Under the pieces are notes generated by a model. That model worked only from the letters and a program-made list of their open reading frames with translations. It did no database searches and was not told the DNA's origin. Below are positions 1 through 9,337 of a DNA stretch of 64,000 nucleotides, one piece after another. The position numbers and the translations under genes are program-made. The first letter of the stretch is position 1, and every line of letters starts with the position of its first letter. This stretch comes from Mongoliitalea lutea (lineage in GTDB: Bacteria; Bacteroidota; Bacteroidia; Cytophagales; Cyclobacteriaceae): the NCBI RefSeq assembly GCF_014652135.1, contig NZ_BMYF01000006.1:144162-208161 (forward strand), in the 5' to 3' direction.

Positions 1-99
1 AACCGCACAGACTTCTATAGACGGAAAGTCTATAAGGTATTCCTGAATCAAAGTTGTCGCCAAAGGTTCGTCGTCAATGATGATTGTTTTCAGTTGCAT
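1..99 (-). CDS. LytTR-type response regulator, N-terminal part (runs off the window)
   Basis: Only the first 33 codons are inside the window. They read MQLKTIIIDDEPLATTLIQE and continue to the edge. The IIIDDEPLA stretch is the acidic pocket that opens a receiver (REC) domain, and this spelling is usual in LytTR-family regulators. The ATG lies inside the 3' end of the histidine-kinase gene (26-bp overlap), so the two are translationally coupled and form a kinase-regulator pair. The LytTR DNA-binding domain itself is not visible, so the output domain is inferred from the LytS-type partner. Confidence 0.8.
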   Translation of the reverse strand, partial: MQLKTIIIDDEPLATTLIQEYLIDFPSIEVCAV

Positions 100-1129
100 A
101 ATGTGGTATGGTTAGTTCTACCGAGAATGTGTTGGTGCTTTGCTGGATTTTCAGGAGGTCACTTCTCCCAAAAAGTAATTGCAGTCTTCTATTGACTGCT
201 TCCAAGCCGAAGCCACTGCCTTTGGCTTGGCCAGCCTGCGGGTCAAAAGGATTTTGAATGTTGATAATGAGGTTACCGCTTTTTTCTGAAATCTGAACTG
301 AAATAGGTACTTCCCCTGTCATTCCATAGAGGCCATGCTTGATGGCATTCTCCAATAAAGGTTGAATCATCAGCTGGGGAATCATTAGTTTCTTGGATGC
401 TTCATCCTGACTGATTGTTACCAAAAGCCTACTTCCAAAGCGTACTTTTTCTATGTAAAGAAACTTTTCTATTTGGGAAAGTTCTTCCTCCATACTGATC
501 CATTGATTTCCATCTCTTCGAATAGTCCCTCGGAGGAAGTCAGCTAATTCTACAACCATTTCCCTAGCCTGTTCCGGTTGGGATTTTACAAGGGCTGATA
601 TGGAATTAAGACTGTTGAAAAGAAAATGAGGCTGGAGTTGCTGTCTCAAATGATACATTTCAGCCTCTTTGGCGAGCTTTGCCGAGTTTGCTTCCGTTTC
701 TTTGATCTTCTGTTGATCCTCCAGTTTACCTGCAAGAAGTAAGAGAATAGTCCAAAATTGGAATAATAAATAGAAGTAGGTGCCCTTTAGATAACTACTA
801 TTTTTAAGAAATTGAATATATGTTTCTTGACTAGGGCTAATCCATGTGATCACTGCATAGCCTAGAGCCGTAAAACCAGTTGCAAATACCAATGGTAAAG
901 CGATACCAATCCAAAGTTGTCCTTTCTGAGGAATGTAGAAATAGAAAATATTCCCAAGCAACCATGCACCTGTCAAAATACTGATCGTTTGTAAGCAGGA
1001 CTCTAGGATAGCATGAGATAAGCCTAAGCTATAAAAGTGTAACAAAGTGCCCACTGCAATAGTCCAACTGCTTCCGATCAGCAGAACGACCATCCAGTGG
1101 GTTTTGATTCCTTGTCGAAAAAGGTGCAT
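74..1129 (-). CDS. LytS/YehU-like sensor histidine kinase
   Basis: 351 aa. About four hydrophobic segments fill residues 12-135, followed by a short coiled linker and a His_kinase domain of the LytS type, with the phospho-acceptor motif LRQQLQPHFLFNSLNS near residue 165. An HATPase domain follows, with N-box residues in PLLENAIKHGL and a G-box in GSGFGLEAVNRRL. It is an inner-membrane kinase that should phosphorylate the response regulator whose start it overlaps. The preceding gene in the same direction, 65 bp away, encodes a LiaF-like envelope protein. The trio resembles cell-envelope-stress sensing modules, but the signal is unknown. Confidence 0.93.
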   Translation of the reverse strand: MHLFRQGIKTHWMVVLLIGSSWTIAVGTLLHFYSLGLSHAILESCLQTISILTGAWLLGNIFYFYIPQKGQLWIGIALPLVFATGFTALGYAVITWISPSQETYIQFLKNSSYLKGTYFYLLFQFWTILLLLAGKLEDQQKIKETEANSAKLAKEAEMYHLRQQLQPHFLFNSLNSISALVKSQPEQAREMVVELADFLRGTIRRDGNQWISMEEELSQIEKFLYIEKVRFGSRLLVTISQDEASKKLMIPQLMIQPLLENAIKHGLYGMTGEVPISVQISEKSGNLIINIQNPFDPQAGQAKGSGFGLEAVNRRLQLLFGRSDLLKIQQSTNTFSVELTIPHYATENNHH

Positions 1130-1194
1130 AGCTCGGTAGGATTGGTGAAAACCCTAGGATGTTCACAAACAAACTCCTAGGGCTGCTTAAGTTA

Positions 1195-1992
1195 CTAAAA
1201 GGATTTGATTTCAAGTCCTCCAAATACTACGGAGCCGTATATTTTTAAAACTTTGGTCTTATCTACTTTTGTTGGATTGTAGAAGCGCTTATCTTCTACG
1301 CCAGCGGCGAAGACTGTACCGATATTCACTTGCACATCCCAGTGTGGAGGCACAACCAATTTCACTCCTCCAAAAGCAACCTCTAAGTTGATGGCGGCTT
1401 CACCATCGATATCTGCTTGTGAAAAGTCGATTTCAGTACCTCCAAATGTGGCGGAAACCTTGCCTCCTTTGAAGTTTTTGGAGAAAATTCTGCGTTGGAT
1501 TCCCGTAAACAGTGCTTGAGCATTCAAGACTTCTGCGTGGTCAAAGCCGGAGAAGTTTTGTTTGGACTCGCTAGCCTCAGGAATTATTGGCGTTTCGCTC
1601 AGCTCAGGGGTCTCCTTTTTAGGAGCATTGTAGTTTCTAAAGAAATCTTCATTGAATTTTTGGTTATCTCTGCTCCTTTTCAACATAAGGTACAAACCAA
1701 AGAGAATTAAGCCACCGGGAATGATGAAGGGTTTGAGTTCAAAGGGTAAGCTGAAGTATTTGCTTACTAGCGCAACTCCTCCAAATATCACCAAGAAGAT
1801 ACCAAAACCATTTTGGAAGTTATGTCTCGCCAATATCACCAAGCCGATAGCTATCAAAAGCATTGGCCAGGAAATTAACCAAAATGGAAATACAAAGCCT
1901 AAGGCCTTTAGCAGGAGTACCACACCTACCAAAAGTACGATCAAACCTGCGGTCAGGTCAGAGTTTCCGGAGTTGATGTTTTTAGTTGCCAT
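1195..1992 (-). CDS. LiaF-like (DUF5668/toast-rack) membrane protein
   Basis: 265 aa from the ATG at 1992. A longer reading from a TTG at 2022 is unlikely because the candidate -7 box overlaps that codon. Four hydrophobic segments (about residues 15-105) form a LiaI/LiaF-like membrane part. The C-terminal third carries the beta-solenoid type repeats of the LiaF C-terminal family: KVSATFGGTEIDFS, LEVAFGGVKLVVP and YGSVVFGGLEIKSF. In Firmicutes LiaF restrains an envelope-stress two-component system. Here the gene precedes a LytS-like kinase and a LytTR-type regulator, so a role as accessory sensor or target of that pair is inferred. Confidence 0.85.
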   Translation of the reverse strand: MATKNINSGNSDLTAGLIVLLVGVVLLLKALGFVFPFWLISWPMLLIAIGLVILARHNFQNGFGIFLVIFGGVALVSKYFSLPFELKPFIIPGGLILFGLYLMLKRSRDNQKFNEDFFRNYNAPKKETPELSETPIIPEASESKQNFSGFDHAEVLNAQALFTGIQRRIFSKNFKGGKVSATFGGTEIDFSQADIDGEAAINLEVAFGGVKLVVPPHWDVQVNIGTVFAAGVEDKRFYNPTKVDKTKVLKIYGSVVFGGLEIKSF

Positions 1993-2019
1993 TGTCGTAT
2001 AGTTGAATGTTTGATGATT

Positions 2020-2027
2020 CAAAAATA
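2020..2027 (-). promoter_or_regulatory. Candidate Bacteroidota -7 box (TATTTTTG) for the LiaF-like/kinase/regulator operon
   Basis: Minus-strand TATTTTTG matches TAnnTTTG. A transcript starting about 6-8 nt downstream would have a leader of roughly 20 nt before the ATG at 1992, which rules out the TTG at 2022 as start. No clear -33 TTG is seen, as expected for an activator-dependent promoter. Confidence 0.55.
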
Positions 2028-2079
2028 GGATACTCAGCTAGGCTTTCTGAGGGAGAATAGGTCATTAGCAGGCAATTCT

Positions 2080-2121
2080 CGGTGAATGGCAGTTTTTTAT
2101 CGGTGAATGTCAGCTTGTTTT
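2080..2121 (-). promoter_or_regulatory. Two tandem 21-bp repeats, candidate LytTR-type operator
   Basis: Plus strand 2080-2100 and 2101-2121 are direct copies built on CGGTGAATGKCAG followed by a T-rich stretch. The period of 21 bp is two helical turns. LytTR regulators typically bind paired direct repeats of this kind. The pair lies 50-95 bp upstream of the candidate -7 box and overlaps the last codons of ispD. The link to the regulator at the window edge is inference. Confidence 0.5.
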
Positions 2122-2790
2122 TTCACCGAGGATAAAAGTTGCAAAGCGGAGATCGTCCTGTGTGGTCAATTTGATGTTTTCCAGATTACCGGGTATAAGA
2201 CTTACCTGCCATCCTTGATGTTCGTAAACCGTCGCATCATCAGTAAAAGCTGGAGATTCTTCTGTTTCAAATGCTTGCTTGATTTTGGCTAATTGAAAAG
2301 TTTGGGGTGTTTGGACCAATCGGTATGCGGATCTATTTTGAAAGGTGGAGCTTCCGTTTTCTTCCACTTTTCGGATAGAGTCCTTTAACTCCACGACTGC
2401 TATGGCACTTCCTGTGATGGAAGCTGTCTGAAAACTCTGATGGATGACTTCCAAGTGTACAAAGGGCCGTACACCATCGTGGATAGCCACTAAACCATCA
2501 AGGCTTTGAATTGCATTGAGACCATTCTTTACGGATTGAAAGCGGGTTTGGCCACCTGCTACAAGTTGATGTGGAATATGGAAATCATATTCTTTGCAAA
2601 GGCTTTTCCAATAATCTGTGTCGGAACCTGGAATAACTAAAATCAAGTCCATCTCTGCATCAAACTCATGAAATCTTTGTAGGGTATGCATCAATACAGG
2701 CTTGGCGCCAATAGGTAGGTATTGTTTGGCTATGGGGCTTCCCATACGTGTTCCACTTCCACCGGCTACTATCAATGCATATTTTTTCAT
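2110..2790 (-). CDS. ispD: 2-C-methyl-D-erythritol 4-phosphate cytidylyltransferase
   Basis: 226 aa, the usual length for IspD. The N-terminus has the nucleotide-binding motif ALIVAGGSGTRMGSPIAKQY, followed by IHDGVRPFV and a late TDDATVYEHQG stretch, all typical of the family. The enzyme transfers CMP from CTP to methylerythritol 4-phosphate, the third step of the MEP isoprenoid pathway in the cytoplasm. It lies downstream of queA in the same direction, separated by a terminator hairpin, and upstream of the LiaF-like operon. The gene at 13585 uses the isoprenoid precursors this pathway supplies. Confidence 0.96.
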   Translation of the reverse strand: MKKYALIVAGGSGTRMGSPIAKQYLPIGAKPVLMHTLQRFHEFDAEMDLILVIPGSDTDYWKSLCKEYDFHIPHQLVAGGQTRFQSVKNGLNAIQSLDGLVAIHDGVRPFVHLEVIHQSFQTASITGSAIAVVELKDSIRKVEENGSSTFQNRSAYRLVQTPQTFQLAKIKQAFETEESPAFTDDATVYEHQGWQVSLIPGNLENIKLTTQDDLRFATFILGEKTS

Positions 2791-2850
2791 AAAACTTCAA
2801 TTAGGTCGTCAAAAATAAGGCTTAATGTAAATTTAGAAAAGGGATAAACA

Positions 2851-2884
2851 AAAAGACCTGCCTTGGTTTAAGCAGGTCTTCGTT
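2851..2884 (-). terminator. Rho-independent terminator after queA
   Basis: A 9-bp perfect stem (AAGACCTGC / GCAGGTCTT, 2853-2861 and 2872-2880) with a 10-nt loop. On the minus strand it is followed by TTTTTGTTT, so it ends the queA transcript about 15 bp past its stop. Confidence 0.8.
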
Positions 2885-2899
2885 TGAATAGTTGAGAGA

Positions 2900-3949
2900 T
2901 TAAAGGATTAACATTGCATCTCCATAGGAGAAGAATCTGTATTTCTCTTTAATAGCCTCTTGATAAGCTTTCATAATCAAATCATAACCACCAAAAGCAG
3001 CAGCTGTCATCAATAGCGTAGATTCAGGCAAGTGGAAATTGGTGATCAATGAGTTGGCAATTTTAAACTCGTACGGAGGAATGATAAACTTATCTGTCCA
3101 GCCACTACTCTCCTTCAGACGGGAATTAGCGGTTACGGATGACTCAATTGTTTTCAAAGATGTAGTACCTACAGCAACCACACGCTTTTTATTATCTAAT
3201 GCCTCATTGACAAGATCGACAGTTTTAGTTGGGATATCGTAATTTTCAGAATCCATCTTGTGCTTAGTCAAGTCTTCCACATCGACTTTTCTGAAAGTAC
3301 CCAAACCAATATGTAAGGTGATAGGGCTAACTTCTACACCTTTCAACTCCAAACGCTTCAATAGATGAGGCGTAAAGTGAAGTCCAGCAGTTGGAGCAGC
3401 AACAGCACCTACGTGGCTAGCGAAAATAGTTTGGTAACGCTCACGGTCTTCCAATTCTACTTTACGCTCAATATACTCCTTCAATAAAGGGGTTTCTCCC
3501 AAAGAGTCGATAGTTTTGTAAAACTCCTCATCAGAACCATCAAATAAGAATCGGATAGTACGTCCTCTGGAAGTGGTGTTATCGATGACTTCAGCCACTA
3601 AGTCTGAATCACCGAAATATAGTTTATTGCCTACACGGATTTTTCTGGCAGGATCTACCAATACATCCCATAGACGCAATTCTTGATTTAACTCTCTCAA
3701 CAGGAATACCTCAATTTTTGCACCTGTTTTTTCTTTGTTTCCATACAATCTGGCAGGGAACACTTTTGTGTCATTGATGACAAATACATCTCCTTCGCCA
3801 AAGTACTCGATAATGTCCTTGAAAATTCGGTGCTCAATTTCACCAGTTTTTCTATTGACTACCATCAACCGGGACTCATCACGATTGTCTGTAGGGTATA
3901 AGGAAATTAACTTTTTGGGGATGTCGAATTTAAAGTCTGATAACTTCAT
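2900..3949 (-). CDS. queA: S-adenosylmethionine:tRNA ribosyltransferase-isomerase
   Basis: 349 aa starting at [15 protein letters not shown]. The frame stays open to 4015, but that extension has no homologous look and passes through the candidate promoter. QueA motifs are present: [44 protein letters not shown] and [15 protein letters not shown]. The enzyme moves the ribosyl part of SAM onto 7-aminomethyl-7-deazaguanine at tRNA position 34, giving epoxyqueuosine. It is a monocistronic-looking gene with its own promoter and terminator, divergent from the ABC permease. Confidence 0.97.
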   Translation of the reverse strand: MKLSDFKFDIPKKLISLYPTDNRDESRLMVVNRKTGEIEHRIFKDIIEYFGEGDVFVINDTKVFPARLYGNKEKTGAKIEVFLLRELNQELRLWDVLVDPARKIRVGNKLYFGDSDLVAEVIDNTTSRGRTIRFLFDGSDEEFYKTIDSLGETPLLKEYIERKVELEDRERYQTIFASHVGAVAAPTAGLHFTPHLLKRLELKGVEVSPITLHIGLGTFRKVDVEDLTKHKMDSENYDIPTKTVDLVNEALDNKKRVVAVGTTSLKTIESSVTANSRLKESSGWTDKFIIPPYEFKIANSLITNFHLPESTLLMTAAAFGGYDLIMKAYQEAIKEKYRFFSYGDAMLIL

Positions 3950-4004
3950 ATAGAATGAATAGAATTTTCGCTTTTTTTGAGTTTGAATTACTCTGTAAAA
4001 AGTG

Positions 4005-4012
4005 CAAAGATA
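4005..4012 (-). promoter_or_regulatory. Candidate -7 box (TATCTTTG) for queA
   Basis: Minus-strand TATCTTTG matches the TAnnTTTG consensus exactly, 55 bp upstream of the queA ATG at 3949. It supports the shorter queA reading frame. Confidence 0.5.
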
Positions 4013-4075
4013 CAAAATAAAATTCCCGAAATCTATCTATATTGCATTTTTGTTTTAAACCAACTAGTTGAAGCC

Positions 4076-5320
4076 GTGCTCTATCTGAAATTAATTTGGG
4101 AAAGTATTCGATTTGCCATGCAGGCATTGAAATCTAACTTGACCCGTACCATCCTTTCCCTATTGGGAGTAACTGTAGGTATTTTTGCTATAATCGCGGT
4201 TTTTACTCTGGTCGATTCCCTAGAAAAAAACATCAAATCAAGTTTTAGCTTTTTGGGTACTAATGTGGTAACTGTTAATCGTTTTGATTTTGTAGGAGGT
4301 CCTGATTACCCTTGGTGGAAGTATTTCAGAAGGCCATATAATACCTATACCGAGTATCAGTTTTTGCGGGATAAGCTTAGAAATGCAGAAGGAGTTGCAT
4401 TTTCGGCTGGAGCAAATAGTACGGTGCAAGCAGGTAGTAATGCATACCGAGGGACCAATATTACAGGTGTTACTTTTTCTTATCAAGACGTCTATGATGT
4501 TTCCCTAGAGGCTGGTAGATACTTTACAGAACAAGAAGTAAATGCTTCTAGGAATGTAGCTATGATAGGGGTGAAAGTCGCCAATACGCTTTTCCCAAAT
4601 GCTGATCCACTTGGAAAGGAATTGAAAATCAAAGGATCCAAGTTTGTAGTCGTTGGTCTTTTTGAGGAAGAAGGAGAGGGACTTTTAGAGATTTCTTCTA
4701 AGGATGAGGCAGTCATGATTCCTTATGGAAGCTTCACTAAGCTATACTATGTTGGTCCTAATGGCATTGAGCCCTCTATTGCTGTCAAAGGATTGGATAC
4801 GGATATTGGTTTGGTGGAATTGGAAAATGAGTTGATAGGTCTCTTACGGGCAAAAAGAGGCCTAAAACCAACGCAGGAAGATAATTTCTCCTTGAATAAG
4901 TCTGAGTTTTTAATGAATACCATCGGGTCTATTTTTGATGTAATCAGTACAGCTGGATGGGTGATTGGTGGCTTTTCTATTTTGGTGGGAGGTTTTGGGA
5001 TTGCAAATATTATGTTTGTCTCAGTAAAAGAGCGGACAAGTATTATTGGAATTCAAAAATCCTTAGGAGCAAAAAATTACTTTATTCTCTTTCAGTTTTT
5101 GTTTGAAGCAATGTTTTTGAGTATGATTGGTGGGATAGCAGGGATAATCATTGTATTTGGAATGACGTTTATTCCTCTCGGAAGCTTAGAACTTGTGCTG
5201 TCCTTTAAGAATTTGGTTCTTGGCTTAGGGATTTCTTCTGTCATTGGAATTGCGTCAGGAATTGTTCCAGCTACCCTCGCTGCTAGAATGGATCCGGTGG
5301 AAGCGATTCGAGCTGTCTAA
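4076..5320 (+). CDS. MacB/FtsX-type ABC transporter permease
   Basis: About 414 aa from a GTG at 4076. An ATG-like start at 3977 would add a poorly conserved leader running through the queA promoter, so GTG is preferred; related proteins begin with this LYLKLIWES segment. There is one N-terminal membrane helix (SLLGVTVGIFAIIAVFTLV), then a MacB-type periplasmic core domain (about residues 40-260), then three C-terminal helices of an FtsX domain with the coupling segment VSVKERTSIIGIQKSLGA. It ends in DPVEAIRAV. No ATPase gene is adjacent, so its partner must be elsewhere. Substrate unknown. Confidence 0.9.
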   Translation: MLYLKLIWESIRFAMQALKSNLTRTILSLLGVTVGIFAIIAVFTLVDSLEKNIKSSFSFLGTNVVTVNRFDFVGGPDYPWWKYFRRPYNTYTEYQFLRDKLRNAEGVAFSAGANSTVQAGSNAYRGTNITGVTFSYQDVYDVSLEAGRYFTEQEVNASRNVAMIGVKVANTLFPNADPLGKELKIKGSKFVVVGLFEEEGEGLLEISSKDEAVMIPYGSFTKLYYVGPNGIEPSIAVKGLDTDIGLVELENELIGLLRAKRGLKPTQEDNFSLNKSEFLMNTIGSIFDVISTAGWVIGGFSILVGGFGIANIMFVSVKERTSIIGIQKSLGAKNYFILFQFLFEAMFLSMIGGIAGIIIVFGMTFIPLGSLELVLSFKNLVLGLGISSVIGIASGIVPATLAARMDPVEAIRAV

Positions 5321-5346
5321 TGTGTAGACTGAAGTATGCATAAAAT

Positions 5347-5380
5347 AAAAAAGCAGCTGAATTTCCTTAGCTGCTTTTAT
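5347..5380. terminator. Bidirectional terminator between permease and recA
   Basis: A 10-bp stem AAAAGCAGCT / AGCTGCTTTT (5349-5358, 5369-5378) with a 10-nt loop and A/T runs on both sides, between two convergent genes. Confidence 0.8.
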
Positions 5381-5399
5381 AATGTGTATTTCGAATAAT

Positions 5400-6431
5400 T
5401 TAATCTTCCAATTCAGGAGTTGGATTAGCGCCAATAATTAAACCAGATTTTTCTTTGATCTTTTTTTCCAATTCTTCCATCAATTCTGGATTGTCTAGCA
5501 AGAGGTTCTTTACAGAATCTCTTCCCTGTCCAAGTTTATTGCCTTCATAAGAGAACCAAGATCCAGCCTTTTTGATGATTTCAAACTCCACACCCAAGTC
5601 AATAATCTCACCTACTTTAGAGATTCCCTGACCATACATGATGTCAAATTCTACTACTTTAAAAGGAGGGGCTACTTTATTTTTAACCACTTTTACTTTG
5701 GTTCTATTTCCTAAGACATTGTCTGCACCTTCCTTAATTTGACCGATTCTACGGATATCCAAACGAACGGATGCATAAAACTTCAGGGCATTACCACCGG
5801 TGGTCGTCTCAGGGCTACCGAACATCACGCCGATTTTATCACGTAACTGATTGATGAAAATGCAAGCACAACCGGTTTTGTTGATAGCACCTGTCAATTT
5901 TCTCAAGGCTTGGGACATCAATCGGGCCTGTAAACCCATTTTGCTTTCTCCCATATCACCCTCCAATTCACCTTTTGGTACTAAGGCTGCCACGGAGTCT
6001 ATGACGATAATGTCTATAGCGCCGGAACGGATTAAATGTTCCGCAATTTCCAAGGCTTGCTCACCATTGTCAGGTTGTGAAATCAATAAGTTTTCGGTAT
6101 CAATGCCTAATTTTTCTGCGTAAGTTTTGTCAAAAGCATGTTCTGCATCGATAAAGGCCGCCAGTCCACCTGCTTTTTGAGCTTCTGCGATACAATGCAT
6201 AGTCAAGGTTGTCTTACCGGAAGATTCTGGCCCGTAGATTTCGATTACCCTACCTCTTGGGATTCCTCCTATTCCTAAAGCCATATCCAAGCCCAAAGAA
6301 CCAGTTGAAATAGCCGGTATATCCTGCACTTTGTTATCACTCAACTTCATGACAGTACCTTTTCCGTACGTCTTTTCCAGTTTGTCTATGGTCAACTGGA
6401 GTGCTTTTAATTTTTCAGTATTGGCGCTCAT
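5400..6431 (-). CDS. recA: Recombinase A
   Basis: 343 aa, normal RecA length. The Walker A motif GPESSGKTT is near residue 66, Walker B is in [19 protein letters not shown], the L1/L2 DNA-binding loops follow ([21 protein letters not shown]), and the C-terminus is acidic (PTPELED). RecA polymerises on single-stranded DNA, drives strand exchange and triggers LexA-type self-cleavage. It is transcribed alone, converging with the ABC permease across a shared terminator. No LexA box was recognised upstream. Confidence 0.98.
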   Translation of the reverse strand: MSANTEKLKALQLTIDKLEKTYGKGTVMKLSDNKVQDIPAISTGSLGLDMALGIGGIPRGRVIEIYGPESSGKTTLTMHCIAEAQKAGGLAAFIDAEHAFDKTYAEKLGIDTENLLISQPDNGEQALEIAEHLIRSGAIDIIVIDSVAALVPKGELEGDMGESKMGLQARLMSQALRKLTGAINKTGCACIFINQLRDKIGVMFGSPETTTGGNALKFYASVRLDIRRIGQIKEGADNVLGNRTKVKVVKNKVAPPFKVVEFDIMYGQGISKVGEIIDLGVEFEIIKKAGSWFSYEGNKLGQGRDSVKNLLLDNPELMEELEKKIKEKSGLIIGANPTPELED

Positions 6432-6584
6432 ATCTGTGTTAACAATTCAATGATTTGCATGATTGAAAATAAAGATTCATACTTGAACCTTCAACGATAA
6501 TCCGAGAGTTTACGTAATTGTTTCTCGAATCCTTAATTTATCTGCTAATATTGGAATAAGATTTGAAATGCACTTAGAGTAACC

Positions 6585-7382
6585 ATGATTTTCATGAAAA
6601 ATAGTCGACTATTGTCAGTAATTGTCACGCTTTGTTTCCTTTGCTTAAGTTTTCCAAGCATTGGGCAGAAAAATACTGCCTTTAAACCAGGAGAGGAATT
6701 GACATTTAAAGTCAGCTATGGCTTTTTGAATGCAGCTGAGGCAAAAATGGTGGTGGACCCGAAAGTGACTTCTTTAAATAATCGTCCAACCTACAAAATG
6801 GATGTGTTCGGTTCTACGTTAGGGGTATTTAAGCTATTTAAAGTGAATGATAATTGGGGTAGCTATATTGACACTGTACGGATGATTCCTCATAAATCCT
6901 ACCGACATATAGAGGAGGGTAGTTATCGAAAGCATGAGCATGTCTTTTTTGATCATCAAAAAAAGAATGCCCATGTGAAGCTTTTTGATAGAGAAAATAG
7001 AGAGGTGGTGAGTACCAAAGATTACACAGTACCGGCTAATGTGCAGGATATTGTCAGTGGTTTTTATTACTTGAGAACCATGGATCTTAGTAAACTCAAA
7101 AAAGGAGAGACGATCCTATTGACAGGTTTTTTTGATAAAGAGGTGTATAATTTGAGGATGGTTTTTCAAGGGAAGGAAACAATTGATACCAATTTAGGAA
7201 AGTTTGAAACTTTCAAATTGTCCCCAATTATTCCCAAAAACAAATTATTCAGAGGAGAGCAACCTGTGACGGTATGGGTTTCCAATGATCAAAACAAAAT
7301 ACCGTTAAAAATTAAAGCAAAATTGATGGTTGGCTCCTTGGACATGGAGGTAATGGAGGTGAAAGGCTTGCGTAATAATTAG
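6585..7382 (+). CDS. DUF3108 family exported protein
   Basis: 265 aa. Two possible starts exist (6585 and 6594); the second gives the cleaner signal peptide, MKNSRLLSVIVTLCFLCL ending before QKNTAF. The mature part begins FKPGEELTFKVSYGFLNAAEA, the opening signature of DUF3108, and is predicted to be mostly beta strands. It should be periplasmic or outer-membrane associated. The function of the family is not established. It stands alone between recA and a two-component system, in divergent orientation to recA. Confidence 0.85.
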   Translation: MIFMKNSRLLSVIVTLCFLCLSFPSIGQKNTAFKPGEELTFKVSYGFLNAAEAKMVVDPKVTSLNNRPTYKMDVFGSTLGVFKLFKVNDNWGSYIDTVRMIPHKSYRHIEEGSYRKHEHVFFDHQKKNAHVKLFDRENREVVSTKDYTVPANVQDIVSGFYYLRTMDLSKLKKGETILLTGFFDKEVYNLRMVFQGKETIDTNLGKFETFKLSPIIPKNKLFRGEQPVTVWVSNDQNKIPLKIKAKLMVGSLDMEVMEVKGLRNN

Positions 7383-7531
7383 ATGATATCTTCGTAACAC
7401 TAGCTTAATATTTGCGAGCTTAATAAAAATTTAATGTTGTCTTTTGTGGCTAAAATCGTTAATTCTATTTTTATCAAGAGTCTTTTTTTAACTTAGCAAT
7501 ATCTTAGCGCTGCTAAAAACGCTATTTCTAC

Positions 7532-8221
7532 ATGAGCGATAAACCAAAAGTGAAAGTACTCGTTGTTGATGACGAGCCGGACATTGTCGATTTGCTGACA
7601 TATAACCTGAAAAAGGAAGGCTACGAAGTAGAGTCTGCTGAAGATGGTATCAAGGCTGTAAAAGTTGCCAGCAAGTTTGTGCCTGACGTAATCTTGCTGG
7701 ATATCATGATGCCTAATCAAGATGGGGTGGAGACCTGCAGGCAGATGCGGGAAATTCCTGATTTGAAAAATACCTTTATTATTTTTCTTACTGCCCGTTC
7801 GGAAGAATACTCAGAAGTTGCGGCCTTTGATGTGGGTGCAGATGACTACATTACCAAGCCAATCAAGCCAAGAGCATTGATGAGCAGAATTGCGGCTTTA
7901 TTTCGCAGAGAATCCAAAAAGGAGCAGGAATTTACGCAAATCAAGATCAAGGATTTAATCATTGACCGGACGAGTTATACCATCGATCAACGTGGTACCA
8001 TCATCACCTTGCCTAAGAAAGAATTCGAATTGTTGTATTTTTTGGCCAAAAACCCTAATATAGTGTTTAGTAGAGATGATCTCTTGCAGAATATTTGGGG
8101 TGCGGATGTGTATGTATTGGCCCGAACAGTAGATGTACATATTAGAAAAGTACGTGAAAAGATTGGCGAAGATTATATCACTACTGTAAAAGGAGTAGGT
8201 TATAAGTTCGATTTGAATTAA
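7532..8221 (+). CDS. OmpR/PhoB-family response regulator
   Basis: 229 aa. Receiver domain at residues 1-125: acidic pocket VVDDEPD, phospho-acceptor Asp in VILLDIMMPNQDG, conserved Thr in IIFLTARSEE and Lys in DYITKPIKPRAL. A winged-helix Trans_reg_C domain fills residues 135-228, with LPKKEFELLYFLAKNP and RTVDVHIRKVREKIG. It is followed after 3 bp by its cognate kinase. The sequence is close to Bacteroidota PhoB/RprY-type regulators, but the regulon cannot be read from the DNA. Confidence 0.95.
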   Translation: MSDKPKVKVLVVDDEPDIVDLLTYNLKKEGYEVESAEDGIKAVKVASKFVPDVILLDIMMPNQDGVETCRQMREIPDLKNTFIIFLTARSEEYSEVAAFDVGADDYITKPIKPRALMSRIAALFRRESKKEQEFTQIKIKDLIIDRTSYTIDQRGTIITLPKKEFELLYFLAKNPNIVFSRDDLLQNIWGADVYVLARTVDVHIRKVREKIGEDYITTVKGVGYKFDLN

Positions 8222-8224
8222 ACT

Positions 8225-9271
8225 ATGTTTACAACATCCCGAGGGATATCCTTTATTTTAGGATTAGCGATTTCTGCCTTAACTGTTGCGTTTATATCCT
8301 TAATCGATACTTCCACCCCTACCTTATTATTGGTAGCGGGTGGTATTTCTTTTTCAGTCTCATACATATTGATCAACGTAACGTTGGAGTTTTTGATTTT
8401 TAAGGAAATTAGCAATATCTACTCGGTGTTGGAGAAGATTCAAAAAAAGGATTACTCCATTGCTTCTGAAAAATTTGACGGCCTATCAATTTCTCCTTTG
8501 AAGCGGATCAATAAGACAATCAATTCGTATGCACAGGCCAAAAATCAAGAAATTGAGACGCTTAAAAAGAATGCGGAATTTAGGAAGGATTTTATCGCAG
8601 ATATTTCGCACGAATTGAAAACTCCCATTTTTGCTGCTTTAGGATATATACATACCTTGCTGGATGGTGCTGTGGAAGATAAGTCAGTCCGTTTGAAATT
8701 TCTCAAACGTGCAGCTAAGAGTCTGAATGCTTTGGATAAATTGGTTCACGATCTTCTGACACTTAATCAAATGGAGAGCGGGGTAGTTAAATTTAATTTC
8801 GAGGTTTTTGACATGAAGGAGTTACTACATGAGGTAATTGAAGAGTTGGAGCAAAAGGCCAATAAGCGGGATGTATTGATCCGTTATTTTTACGATAAGG
8901 AAAAAGAATTTATGACAAAAGCAGATAAGGATAAGATATTCCGTGTTTGTCAAAATCTGATTTATAATGCCATCAAATACAATAATGATGGGGGGGAAGT
9001 AGAAGTGAACCTCAAAGCCCATAAGAACCATATTTCAGTTGAAGTCAAGGACAATGGTAAAGGTATTCCCCCGGAAGATATCAAGCGCATTTTCGAGCGG
9101 TTTTATAGAGTCGAAAAAAGCAGAAACCGGGAAGCGGGAGGCACCGGCTTGGGATTAGCGATCGTGAAGCATATTTTAGAAGGACATAAAAGTAAAATTT
9201 CTGTCAGTAGTACCGTTGGTAAAGGGTCGTTGTTTAGTTTTGATCTTCCATTAGAGAAGGTAGAAGGCTAG
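8225..9271 (+). CDS. PhoR-like sensor histidine kinase
   Basis: 348 aa. Two N-terminal membrane helices (residues 7-60) with almost no periplasmic loop, a HAMP-like linker, and a HisKA domain with FIADISHELKTPIFAALGYI near residue 125. The HATPase_c domain has the N-box NLIYNAIKYNN and glycine boxes DNGKGIPPED and GGTGLGLAIVKHIL. The tiny extracytoplasmic loop suggests that the signal comes from the membrane or a partner protein, as in PhoR. It is co-transcribed with the preceding response regulator. Confidence 0.95.
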   Translation: MFTTSRGISFILGLAISALTVAFISLIDTSTPTLLLVAGGISFSVSYILINVTLEFLIFKEISNIYSVLEKIQKKDYSIASEKFDGLSISPLKRINKTINSYAQAKNQEIETLKKNAEFRKDFIADISHELKTPIFAALGYIHTLLDGAVEDKSVRLKFLKRAAKSLNALDKLVHDLLTLNQMESGVVKFNFEVFDMKELLHEVIEELEQKANKRDVLIRYFYDKEKEFMTKADKDKIFRVCQNLIYNAIKYNNDGGEVEVNLKAHKNHISVEVKDNGKGIPPEDIKRIFERFYRVEKSRNREAGGTGLGLAIVKHILEGHKSKISVSSTVGKGSLFSFDLPLEKVEG

Positions 9272-9337
9272 GCTGTAGACTTAGATTGAACCGTTGGTTT
9301 AGTTTTTTATTCCTTTACTCTAAGGGTTTCAAATCCT

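Noticed and set aside
3950..4127. Longer N-termini for queA (to 4015) and for the ABC permease (from 3977)
   Set aside because: The extensions overlap each other and the candidate queA promoter, and are not needed by either protein family.
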